This document shows positions 21,381-33,100 of a stretch of DNA of 64,000 nt, piece after piece (positions within the stretch are counted from its first letter, which is position 1; each line of letters opens with the position of its first letter). The notes under the pieces are model-generated. The model saw only the letters and a list, made by a program, of their open reading frames with translations, was not told where the DNA came from and ran no database searches. The translations under genes and the position numbers were made by a program. The DNA comes from Chromobotia macracanthus (taxonomy: Eukaryota; Chordata; Actinopteri; Cypriniformes; Botiidae), in assembly GCA_036877525.1 (NCBI GenBank), contig JAZGTH010000002.1, positions 2,588,001 to 2,652,000 of the forward strand, given 5' to 3'.

Positions 21381-22330
21381 CGCAAATTCCTGGCCTTAAT
21401 GTCAATCAACCCTAATAACTTTACGAATTAATTTACGGTACTATTAAAATAGCAACCCTCTGTTTTAGAACAAAAACTGTGCCGCGGCCCTGTTTAAATG
21501 GACCATGTGGGTAGTACAGTGTTTGACAGTCGCGTAGTGATGACGTCGACCGCTTTTTTCATTCTACACAATTTTTCATATCTAAGTTAAAAACATGATA
21601 TATAATAGTACTTAAGCATTTTTGTTCCTAATTTTGTTCCTAAATTGTTGTCATAATTTAAATAATTTTTTATTTATATAAATATTAAAACCAAAATGTA
21701 TTAAAAATACACTTTAATTAAGTCCAGAGAAAAGATCCAGCTAGTTAAACTTAACAATCTATATGAAGACTCATATTCATCTTAAACGCCACACAGCTTG
21801 TAAACATCGTACTCGACGTGGTTTGGTAGCAATGTTGGGAAAGTCATATTTCAATAGGTGGCAGAAAAGCAACAGGCAGTTCTGATATAAATGCAAAGTA
21901 TTGATAAATCAAGGTTTATCCGTTTATTCGTTATATTCACGTGTATTGCAAACGTCATTTTAATTCATCCAGGCATAATATTGGATAATGGCAACAAAAT
22001 CTTGACCCTTGGTTTAGTTTAATTACATTGTGTTACAACGATTGATAATTTGAAGGATGATTATAGATGATTGCAGAACGCCCAGAGGGGCATATTATTA
22101 GAAACGCATGGGCGTCTCTCAGCTGACGTCACTTTTTTTCTGTTGAGCTACAACCACCAGCGCGTCACACAGCCATCAAGCCAGGCACCACTTCGAAATG
22201 CATGGTAGATTAAGGCCGCTTATTGTTTTTCTGTGCAAACTGTGCATTACGGCGATCTTCCGTCCGCCTTTCATTTTCATTTATTCAGCCAGTTTGTCTG
22301 TCAAATATGAATAAAGAAATGCAAAAAACA
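21381..22330. promoter_or_regulatory. ddx51: ddx51 upstream region with CRE-like sites
   Basis: No gene is visible. The stretch has more CpG than its surroundings near 21480-21550, with GCCGCGGCCC just over 100 bases above the start codon. A half-conserved CRE (TGACGTCG) is at 21541-21548 and a perfect palindromic TGACGTCA is at 22124-22131. A promoter here is an inference from position and motifs. There is no obvious TATA box. Confidence 0.45.
22124..22131. promoter_or_regulatory. Palindromic CRE (TGACGTCA)
   Basis: A perfect ATF/CREB consensus within a locally GC-richer patch. It lies 744 bases upstream of the ddx51 start. Confidence 0.4.
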
Positions 22331-22334
22331 GTAT

Positions 22335-23460
22335 AATTTAGGATAACGAGATACATAAGTACATTGTCTCAAGAAAATGGTGCTTGCTGAGGTAACACTC
22401 GGGACAGAATATTTCAACAAGGTTAACATGTTTTAACATGATGCTGACATGATTAAACATGATTCTAAAATGTTTGAGCATGGTGCTAGAATGAATAAAC
22501 ATGATGTTAAAATGACTAAAAACGTGTAACATCATGCCAGCATGCCGTAGCATGATGCTAGTATAATTTAGCACAATGCTAACATGTTTTAGCGTGACTT
22601 ATGTTAACGTATAATGCTAGCATGAAGTTATCATTATATTAACATGATGCTACTATAATTTAGCATGTTGCTAACGTGATGTAGCATGAAAGATATACTG
22701 AATTGTGGCTTTTTTATAGTGTTATGCAGGTGCTAGGTTGCTGTGGTGTGGCTAGGAAGTTGCCAGGGCATTATCTAAAGCCTAATGTTAGTCAGAGTCA
22801 GAGTGGCTTATTCATTTCATTACATGGTTGGTAGGGTACCATAAATGGTTGCTAGGGTGTAGCTAGACAGTTAACAGTGTATCGAAATAGCCAACTCCCA
22901 TGTCTCAGTAATGTTCTGGTGCTGACATATGGTTAATTTAAGTTGGTTGCTAGGGCATGGCTGGACAGTTACAATGTTGATAATTAAAGACTACTTTGCC
23001 AGACTTAGTCAAAAGAGGCCACCCACTTTTCTCTACAATATTCTAATGCCTCTCACCTTTTACAGTGGAATTCAATAGGGTGGGTGCTAGGGTACTGTAC
23101 GTGTAATGTCACAATTTGTTGCTGCTTGGTAAGCCAAGTGATTTGAGACCACCCCCAAGTCTCTATGACATTCTGATGCAGAGCTATGACATCACAAATT
23201 TCAGCCCAGTGTTAAGTCTATGGAATTTTTTGCCCAGTTTTTCATACGCCTGAAAACCTTTGTACACCCAATTGCTTGCAAAAGTTATAGCACACTTATC
23301 CTCATTGGTCCATGACAAACAGTGCAGGACGAGTTACATACCAAAGTTTTACCCAGAAAATGTGCCAGCCTTTGCCCGGTGCTAATGGCTGATGACTGTT
23401 GTGTTTGCCAAGTTTTAGGACTTTTGGAGCGTATTTAGGTACTCAAAGCCCCTGAAAACC
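22335..23460 (+). repeat. GTTGCTAGG-family repeat copy 2
   Basis: It contains the TTAGCATGATGC array (22425-22690), several GGTTGCTAGGGT phrases (22730-22960), one GAGCTATGACATCACAAA unit (23180) and the tail with GCCTTTGCCCGGTGCTAATGG. Order and content match 3060-4000, so it is the same family in the same orientation. Confidence 0.8.
22425..22690 (+). repeat. Minisatellite-like TTAGCATGA array, copy 2
   Basis: Imperfect units of about 20 bases (AACATGATGCTGACATGATT and variants). Longer than copy 1 at 3130-3270. Confidence 0.8.
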
Positions 23461-23786
23461 ATCATGATTGACCCTCAAATTGTGGAATGACTTTTGCTAA
23501 TTCATTTGTTCAAACATCGGCAAAAGTACACCCAACCGCAATTAAAGACTAAAAAGCAAACACGTTTTTTTAATGCTGCTTTTATAAAAACTGCTTTAAT
23601 GCTTTCCAAGTCCGTCATGGAACAACTCCATATATCCATATAGCCTCCTTATATTTGGCTTTAATACTCTTTATTTTGCACTGGCATTGCAGACAGGTTT
23701 GGTATATGTGCGAACAAATTCCGCACACAGATCTGTGTCAGATGTGAGTAAAAAATCTGATTTTTTGTGCCAGTGCAAACATAGCC
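23461..23786 (-). mobile_element. MITE fragment, inverted relative to the copy at 27157
   Basis: On the minus strand it starts GGCTATGTTTGCACTGGCAC, then has CACATCTGACACAGATC and CCTCCTTATATTTGGC equivalents of the 27157-27710 element. It ends at TTGACCCTC where the intact copy continues, so about the last third is lost. It is inserted in the GTTGCTAGG-family repeat. Confidence 0.8.
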
Positions 23787-24215
23787 ATACAGCTCAAGTT
23801 TTAACAAAATCACTCGATTCAGGCAGAAGATATGAGCCACTTCCTGTTTATATTTTTTGCCATACATTCATTGCATCACCATGGCAATACCGTTAGAGAT
23901 ATCAAAAATCCCTTCCCAATTTAGCATTTTCAATATCTTGGCATAAATTGTCATTTGCTAAATTTACAATCCCTTAAATTCCATGGGAGGAGTATTTAAA
24001 AATTCAGAGCCTGGAATTGACAAAAAATACAAACAATCCAAAATGGCTCACTTGAATATAATTGAATGAAATTTATGAATATAATTTTGAAAGTTGTCCA
24101 GCTGAGAACAATACATGTATACATGTACCAACTTGGTATACATGTACTAAATTTGGTGACCGTAGGCAAAACTAACCCCGTCACTTTAGTCAAAATGGGG
24201 CGCTACAGAATGTGT
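23787..24215 (+). repeat. Repeat segment related to 60540-60860
   Basis: It shares CATCACCATGGCAATAC, ATCAAAAATCCCTTCCCAAT and ACCAAGTT-type phrases in the same order with 60595-60850, and inverted with 55230-55450. Non-coding. Confidence 0.75.
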
Positions 24216-26040
24216 GCAACTTGTATCAAGACATTAACAGTACCATTAATATAAATGGGCGTTTACATTCCCTTCATTTTTGTGAACCCCTTCAGGCCAC
24301 TGTATATTGTGGGGTTTATATGTGTTTATTTCATTATAATGCAGATAAAATACTTCCATGCCTTCAAACCTCTGCATAGTCATCTGGCATCTGTTTTTGT
24401 TATTTTACAGAGTTGTTTACTTCAAAGTAGTGTTACCATGTATTACCCATGATTGATATTCTTTGCCTGCTCTATGCCATGTTTATTTGTAAAATAAGTT
24501 GTTCCCCTACGTGTTTATGATTGCATGTGCTGCATTAAAAGGTATTGCCAAAAATACTCTGTGACCAAATTAAATCAGTATTACTGTGTGCTGTGTCGGT
24601 TTTAGCAAAAGAATTAGCATTTGTTAGCAAGTAATTGGATTTTTGTTACTGTCCATTTATTTTATTAATTCTTTCTAGCTTTAAGTAGCAACCATTTTCT
24701 AACAGTTATAGCCTGCTCTGTGTTGTGGCTCAGAATGGCTATATGTTGTTCTGAAATCATTGTTCACCATGGCCTGTTCTTCATGTATATTCATCTGGCT
24801 TAGTAAACTTAGTAAACCCTTTGAAAAAGAAAATATATATTTTGTGTTGCTTTCTTTAATAATTGCCTCAATTTCAGTAAGACATTAGGTTCTAAAACAC
24901 ATTATTGATAGGTCCCTTTGTAAAGTCTCTGAGCAAGTCATCCAGGAAAATGGCCTTTGAGAAACTGTCTTTAACTTGCAGGTGAATTAAATGTCACTAA
25001 TGCAGACAGACATAAATCAGTATGGCTACTGTACAATCGACTGTAGTAGATTGTATTTGCAAATTACTGTTTTGTATTTTCTGAGCTCTATACACCTGTG
25101 ATACTATTCTGACAACCCTTCATGTTGTTGTAATTTTAATGCAATAAAAACGCTTTGCTGCACTGTGAAATTCATATTACAACCATCTATTTTTCCTCTG
25201 AAGCTGCATTACAGGTTGTTTTATTCAAATTATAAGTTCACTTAAGTTTTATTAAACAAAATATTAAATAAAACAGTGTTTACTTTACACTTTACTTTTG
25301 CCTTTTGTGTATTTGAATTGTGGCTTAAGATCCGCAAAGCTGCATTTTATTTAGTATTCCTCCACACGACAGACAAACACTTGCTTTACAAACTTGATGC
25401 TTCCAGTATTTACAGAGCCATCATTTTTTTGTATTGTTCTCATAACTGCTATCCAGAGACAACCCGACAAGGTCTGCTGTTAATCTCAAACTATGTGGAA
25501 ACAAGGACTTTTTACAGCTATCTGAAAAGTTAAAGTTAAACCCCTTATATATGAGTTTTTGGAAGGGTTTTATTTTGTAATGCCACATCAGACAGTCATG
25601 ATATTGGGTGAGTTACAATCCGGGAAGGTCTACTGTCAATCTAAGGTGAAACTGGTGTGTAGAATTAGGGACATTTATTTGTAATAAACATTATACAGTT
25701 ATTTTGATATTATTTTGTGAAGCTTAATTATTACACTATTGCTCAATATTTAGAGACATTTTCACCTCACCAGGCCTATTTTTAATATCTGTATTATTTT
25801 AGACTCATGAAAGTTGGTCAGGTGGTTGCTTTATTTATTCGTTATTAAAGTAATAAATGAGTTTTCCACGCCAGTTGATGTAATTATCTTATTAATCTTA
25901 TCTTATTAATTTATACTGCTTAACAATTCAAAGTCATTTTCACGTTATCAGGCCCAATCTTCTATCTTCCCAATCTTTAATATTTACATTATAATATTTA
26001 TGTTTTTTTATATTGTTAATTTTTTATTTTTTATTAATTT
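24216..26040. other. Intergenic AT-rich stretch, nothing recognised
   Basis: Frames of 65 codons (24255-24452) and 85 codons (25276-25533) lack recognisable domains and look like chance. An AATAAA near 25145 in a GCAATAAAAACG context could be a 3' end, but no exon precedes it that I can identify. Confidence 0.4.
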
Positions 26041-26949
26041 TTGACAGACAAAGTGGCTGAATAAATGAACGTGAAAGACCTGCGGATGATTACCGTAATG
26101 CACAGTGTGTGGGCACACATAGAAACAACGCGGGGGCTGAACTGACCGTGTATTTCGAAGTGGCTACTGAGTGGATCGCAGTGGGCAACTTAGTCCATAT
26201 AGTAAAACGCTGTTTATTCTGTTTCTCAACCTGTGTATCAACATGCTCCATATTTGACTTCGCCAGCACAAACTGGTTGAACTATATGATTCGCTAATCC
26301 CCCTGACGAGCCCTCTGTCCATGTGATGCATTTCTGGATCAGCTTTTCTAAATGAGAAAACTGAGAGGAGATGACTCTTGAATGCTTTATTGCCGCTAAT
26401 CGTTGTGGATATAGCTGCAGTTGAATAATCTGTGCCAAGATAAAACAGCCTGGCAGTAGGACGAGGGCGTTGTGGATATTTGGTAAATGTGAATTCTTGC
26501 CGTTTTGTTTCCAAAGGCACATCATCTGGCAGGAGCGTATGGCTTTCTTTTGACTGACATTTAACACATCTTTCATTATAAGCCGAAAGGTGATGTAAGA
26601 CCAAGGTGCGCAAGTATGATGACTTGCCAATGGTGACTCATCCTGCTGGGCGCCTGACATACGGTTCATTGTGTTTGCCTTGATCAACTGATCCGAGTTT
26701 TTGCCATAGATATTTAACATTGGATTTAATGCAACGTGCATTGATATTGTAATGATGATCCGCTGCGTGTGTATCGTTTCCTGGACTGTATTGTACTGAG
26801 AAATCATCGCGTTTATTATAGTTTGCGTTTTGCCAGTTGTCAAGCTTGGGTGGAGCGGTCAGACGACGCGCACGCAAGAAACTATTTAAAGAAACTATAT
26901 ATTTTTTTTATGAGCAATTACTTGAAATAAAAGTGTTTGTGGTTGGACA
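26041..26949. promoter_or_regulatory. aak1: aak1 upstream and 5' leader region
   Basis: Higher GC than the flanks, with CpG-bearing patches such as GACGACGCGCACGC at about 26860. It sits directly above the aak1 start and probably holds its promoter and leader, which is inference from position. Two overlapping minus-strand frames (26164-26613 and 26238-26843) are long for the local composition but show no known domain. The last 60 bases before ATG are AT-rich. Confidence 0.4.
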
Positions 26950-27100
26950 ATGAAGAAGTTCTTTGACGCCCGACGGGAGATGGTGAGCTCCGGAGCCGGT
27001 GCGGGAGGTGTCGTGGGGTCTGGCAGCTGCGGCACATTTATCGGACGGGTTTTCACCATAGGACGATATCAAGTCACCGTTGAAGAGACGGTGGCGGAGG
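26950..27100 (+). CDS. aak1: aak1 exon 1
   Basis: The start MKKFFDARRE is the AAK1 N-terminus, followed by a Gly/Ser stretch and IGRVFTIGRYQVTVEE. The donor is GGAGG|GTAAGG in phase 1, inside the glycine-loop codon. Confidence 0.96.
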
Positions 27101-30100
27101 GTAAGGTATTGCTTTTGTGGATTGAATTGAGTCCCTGGTGGATTTAATGAATCATAGGCTGTGTTCACACTGGCACAAAAATCCGTTTTTTTTGTTCACA
27201 TCTGACACAGATCGGAATTTGTTGGCATTTGAGATATTTTCGTAACCGATCTGAGCCACTTTCAAATCTGGTTTCACCTTGTCTGAAACGTCACTGTTCC
27301 ACGACGGATTGCCTTGAACGTAGTTTCGCACATGTACCGAACCTGGCTGCAATGCCAGCGCAAAATGAAGATAATTTAAGCCAAATATAAGGAGGCTGTA
27401 AGGATATATGTAGTTGTCGTGTTTCGGATTTGAAAAGCAGTGAAAGCAGCATTAAAAAACGCTTTCGTTTTTTGTTTAATTATTTGCTGTTGGATATACT
27501 TTTGCACAATTGAATTAGCAAAAGTCCTTCCACAATTCGAGGGTCAATCATGGCACTCATATTAGTCAGTGACTGGACTCTTTCTGGCCGGGAGATTAAT
27601 GTAAACACGCGCATCGGATACGAGGCGTTAAGTGTAAACAGGCGGGCCAAAAATCGGATATGGACTTAAGATCGGATCTGAGCATTAAGACTTGCAGTGT
27701 AAACGCAGCCACATATTAATGTTCGCCGCCTAAAATGACTTAAATAATTCTGGAATAATAGCGACACGACCTGTGAATGATAGCGCTAATCTTTGTATAT
27801 TATGGAAGTGAATGGGAAATTGGATTGTTTAGGGTGTCTGGAATGTCAAAATGGTGGCTGAGGTGCAAAGGCGTAGAACATGCCATGACCTCAGTTATGC
27901 ATGGGCTTACCTGAGTCACCAGTTAAACAGCTGTTCTCTTTGTTCCTGTGAGGATATTTTCAGCAAAGGTCTTTACCAGGGTGTCAGAAATGACAGCCTC
28001 ATAATGAATGTGGTTGGTGAAATATTAGGCTACCATTTACATCCAAGCAGATTTTGAAACATGTTATGAAGGCTGTGAGTAGATAGACTGTGATGTTTAT
28101 GTCATGATCTCAGTGCATGGATAAGTTGTGAATGCTTGAGTCACCAGCTTTAAAGTAATCTCACTAATGGCCTGGAAGCAGATTTGGAATTGTTGTGTCT
28201 CTTAGGAGACCATAGTCTACAATCTAATGTGATTGTTGTATTTTAGTGGTTCCTAGCTGCACTAAACCTAAGGTGCAGCTCTGTTCCAAATAGGGTCATA
28301 GACAGAATAGGTAAACAATGCTTAATGCAAATAATACAATCTTGCAACAATATAATCATGCATCAGTAACTATGAAATTTTTGGTTTTGAAAGAAATTGA
28401 TCTTTTTATTTCACAAAAATAATTAATTAAATTGATAAACAATTACAGTGAAGACATACTAATGTTAAAAATATTCCTAACCCTAACCCCTAACTTGAAT
28501 TATGACAGTGTTGCACACTCTGCATAAATATAGTTTCACCTCTCCCAAAGAACCTTGAGATCTGTCGCCAAACTTTAATAATAAAGTATTGGATTTTTCC
28601 TTACTGTCTCATAGTTATAGGGACATGCAAACAAGCTCCAAATAGAGAATGTGGAACAAGCCCAGGAATTCACACTAGGACACAGATCTTAGTAAGACCT
28701 ATACCACTCCCAAATGAGTATGGTATGGCAAGCCCAATTATAATATAAAATATTTGGCATTGTTAAACCACCCAACTCTACTGGCAACTGCAAAGATTTA
28801 AGCTGATGTATAGGCTTTCTGCCATTCCAAGCAAATCTAGAAAAAACACTTTCTAGCTCTGCAGAGACTTTCCTGCTTAAGGTTATCATCTGACGAAGGT
28901 ACAATAATCAAGGAAATTGATTATTAAAGCTGATTAAAACTGATTGGATTAGCATACTGAAGATACTGAAATGAACGCCTGGCACATGTAATTACATAAT
29001 AGTGTGATGGTGTGTATGATAACCGCCCATCACTGCAATGCATTTTTCTTGAGTTGCAGGTAAATTAGTTCATTTAGCCAGACAAGGTGAGCTGGTAGGT
29101 ATTGTGGTTTAAATGTAACAAGGTTATGTGACACTTTGATGGTAAACACATGTACACTATATGTTCAGAATGGTATACTTACTGATGTTTTAAAAGACCA
29201 TAGAATGCAGTGTGTATGGAATACTCGCATACCAACAAAAATGTATGTACACCAAAGCATGGTGAGATACATTGTATCCCACAATGCAACACACTCAACA
29301 AATGGCTGGCAGGGTATAGTATATACAGTGTTTCAATAGCATTACCAATATATGCAATAGCATTACCCAGGAATTTTCGTTGCGGGCTTCCGAACAGGTC
29401 CGATTTGCCATTGACTTACATTGAAGGAATTTTACAAAGACTAGCATTATGCTAGTAAATGGTAAAACTTGATAGCATCATGATACTTAATGTTAAAACA
29501 TGTTAGCATCATGTTAAAACGTGTTGGCATGATGCTAAAACGTGCTAGCATCATGTTAAAATGTGTTAGCATCATGCTAATTGATGCCAAAATGTGCAAA
29601 TTCATCTTTACAGTATTTTAACATGATGTTAACACGTTTTGTGTCATGCTAAAATGTCCTTGCCTCATGCTAATTAATGTTAAATTTGTTAGCTTCATGT
29701 AAAAATATTTTAGCATCATGCTAAAACATGCTAGAATATGTTAAAGCGTTAACAATATACTAAAATATGTTAAACTTGTTACCATCGTGTTAGAGAATGT
29801 CAGACCTAAAGTATTTCAAACCACTATACACTTTCTAGGCCGGCCTTTGTCAAGCCAGTTTAAAGTTTGTCCTCAAACCTTACTATCTAGTTGCTATTTT
29901 ATACAGAGCAGAGAGAAGCCTGTGTGTGAATAATAGATGGTGTGGAGCTGATTTATTCATTAATGTGTTTAATAGTTGTTGCCTCTTAGCCCTCAACTGT
30001 CATGTCAATGTGTGCTGCCTGATGGATTTGGGTCAGTGTTAGTATTAGCTGGATTCAGTCAAGTTTCTTAAAACTGACATTGTGTTTATTTAAAGTTTTT

Positions 30101-33100
30101 AGTTATGGAGATTGAAAAATGCACAAACAGCATAACATCAGTCTATGTGAACTGTAAATAAGTTTTCTTCGTTTTAAATTTGCAGTTTGTATTTTTTTTA
30201 AAAACAAACAAAAAACAAACTATATTGAGCAATTACATAATAGATGTTCAGGATTGTCTCCTTACCTTACCATAATTTGCAATAGTAGGTTATAATTTGA
30301 GCTGCAGGGTCAGATTTTATATGAAATATCAGTTTGACTTAAACATACATAAATATATGTTCATGTAGTAACCTGCAATTTTATATTTCAAAGAGAGATG
30401 GCGATAGAGAGCAGTGACTACTTGTGCTCAATTTCATGGAATCTTTTCTAACACAAATTCATTAGAAGAAACTATGTATTTACATCCCATTTATCATGCA
30501 TTTACACAAATGTTTTTAAACTGTTAATTTATATTCAAAAGCATAGCAGTAAACAAATCCCTGTTAGACATTTTAACAGTAATTCTGTATTAAACAGATT
30601 TTCTCACAGTATTGACAAGCAAGTTTAATTCACAGCATTTAGGTATATTTTTCTGGTAAATCATTTTAAAGAAAAGTCTTCTGGAACAGATTTAGACCAC
30701 TGTATTATGGCAGTTTCATGTTGTGTGCTCTTAGTGTCAGCCCTGTTATGGGACAGTTGGATACATGTTGCTTGAAAAAATTAGGTGATTATTAATATAA
30801 CCTGGCTTTACAGTTTCCTGCAGAAAGGACACCCAGGGTTTCATTAGTGTGCTAAGAAAGTAATATTTACATCTGGTCAGGGTGCTACAAATGACACAGA
30901 GATAGAGTTGTTTACCGAATATGCCAGAAAGTGCAAGGCTGATGGGTGTTTTGAAACACTTTGTAGCAAGTTAAGAAAGAGGAAATTAAAAAAATGACTG
31001 CATCATAATTGTATGAAATAGTAATATTGTTAGAGATGCACCAATGTGTCTTCCCCTTATATGTTTCAGACAGTTCAGACAATATAACATACCGATAGTG
31101 CCTTCACACAGTTCATTAATAAACTAAGTTGTGTAATGTCTGTTGCAAAACCCCACATCTTTCTCTGGGTAAAATAATTAAATAGTTAAAAAATGTAATT
31201 AAATTTTATTTATATAGTGTTTTTACAATGTTGCACTGTTTCAAAGCAGCTTTACATACAATGAAAAACACAGAAAACAGAAAAATTATCAAATAAAAAC
31301 CTAATGCATGCATGGTTTTATTGCAAATTTATATTGTTCACTGTTATAAGATGTAAGATATATATTAGTAAAACTAATTAGGGATACTAAGATTGTAATT
31401 CTTTTATCAATATAGAGTTGACTAAACTGATAATAACTACAACAAATTTGGACCATTTGAATAAATAGACATACATTAGAAATACCCGTCATTGCATGCA
31501 AAGGTTCATACCTATCTCAGTGGTCTATGAGAGGGTTAATGTATTCAGACAAAACCCTAAGTCAAGCAAAATGTCAGCAGTCTCCCAAGCCATCAAGTAA
31601 GCAAGCCATCAGGGCAACAGTGCCAAGGAACCAAAACCAGGCTCAACCGGGAGGGCCAGTTCTCCTCTGGCACATTAAAGCCATTTGTAACTTTTTTTGG
31701 TTAAAAACTGAAAACTAATAATACTGATTTATGATTTTACATTGATTTAAAAACTGTTGGGTTTTAAACTGTGCACTGAGGAATGTTACAAACAGAGATG
31801 GCGAAAGAAGCATAAGGTTACTATTATATGCTATGGACTATGCAGGTAACAGAAATATAGAATGTAGCAGTCTGGATCCTGCTGACTATAGGACGTTGGG
31901 GAAATGAAAGACAGACAGACTTAGTGTGGAGCCAGTACATCTGTTCTTATGGTAAATGTCCCCGGTTTACCTAATTACTGCAGCCTCCCAGGCAACACTG
32001 GAAAGACTGTTCCAGAGTTTGGGCGCCAGAGATGAAAAGACTCACATTTAATTTTGAAATTCTGGGTTAAATAGAAATTCTGATTATTAGCAACTCTTTC
32101 CATAAGTAGTGCACATAAGACATCTCCCTTTTGACAGGACTGAAAATCCAGACGGCAAAGTCTATGGATTTCAGAAATTATTCTGATTGAAAGCAACATT
32201 GTTGTGCCAAATTTTGACTCCCTCATTGAGGGTCATACTGTATGACGTAATCTTAACTCCACCCCCAAACCTAATCCTCAACTTAACCTTGCTAGGGAAT
32301 GAAATCTGGCAGGAGTCAAAATTAGGCACCACAATGGCACATGTAAACACCAGATTGGATTATATAACACCTGCATGTAAACGCGGTTAGTGAGATTAGT
32401 AACTGGAAGAGTAATTGCCTAACAACGTAGACAAGGCAAGTAATAGCCTTGTCTACGTTGTTGGCCAAAATAAGTAGCAGTGTGGAGTTCATCCTCATTA
32501 TGTGGTTTGTGCCAAACAAAGTAATTTACCTAGGCCAAAGAGTTAATTTCTTCTTAAGAGCTCCAGGTTTGTCAGCATTTTAACTTCTTTCTCTTGCTCT
32601 TCTAAGACATCCTCCCATAGAGGTCAGATCTGTGAAGTATTAAAGATATTGTTGATTTTTGGATTTTATAAAGTTGTGTGAGAATATTTACTTGGTGTAC
32701 GTGGTTTCACACTTTGATGAAATCTGGTCATTTCAAAGTCAACCATCTAAAGGTCCTGTTTTTATATTTTACAGTTCTTTTTCACAATCATATGTCATCA
32801 CATACATTGTTTGGGAGTTTGAAATAATTTCCCTCATTGTAAGTAGGTTCTGTTAGAAGCTTGCAGTTGAAGGTATTTTCCTACACTTCAAGCTTTCAGC
32901 ACTGTAAGATTTTCTGTCTGACTGTGATACCATTTAGGTAGGTGAAGTCAATGTAAAATCTTTCTATTTTGCCTGTTTTTTCTAAGCATAAAGCAGAAAC
33001 ATATAAAAAAAAACGTTTTTTATTTGGACGCAATGTTGCATACACAGTCATTTTTGTGATTGTTGTGCTTTTAACTTGTAGGCCTACAAGAGGTTAACCT

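Noticed and set aside
25276..25533. 85-codon plus-strand frame as a gene
   Set aside because: AT-rich, Phe/Tyr-rich translation without known motifs. No splice or promoter context supports it.
29445..29790. CRISPR-like array
   Set aside because: Regular spacing is only approximate, units merge into each other without unique spacers, and the genome is eukaryotic. It is a minisatellite-like repeat.
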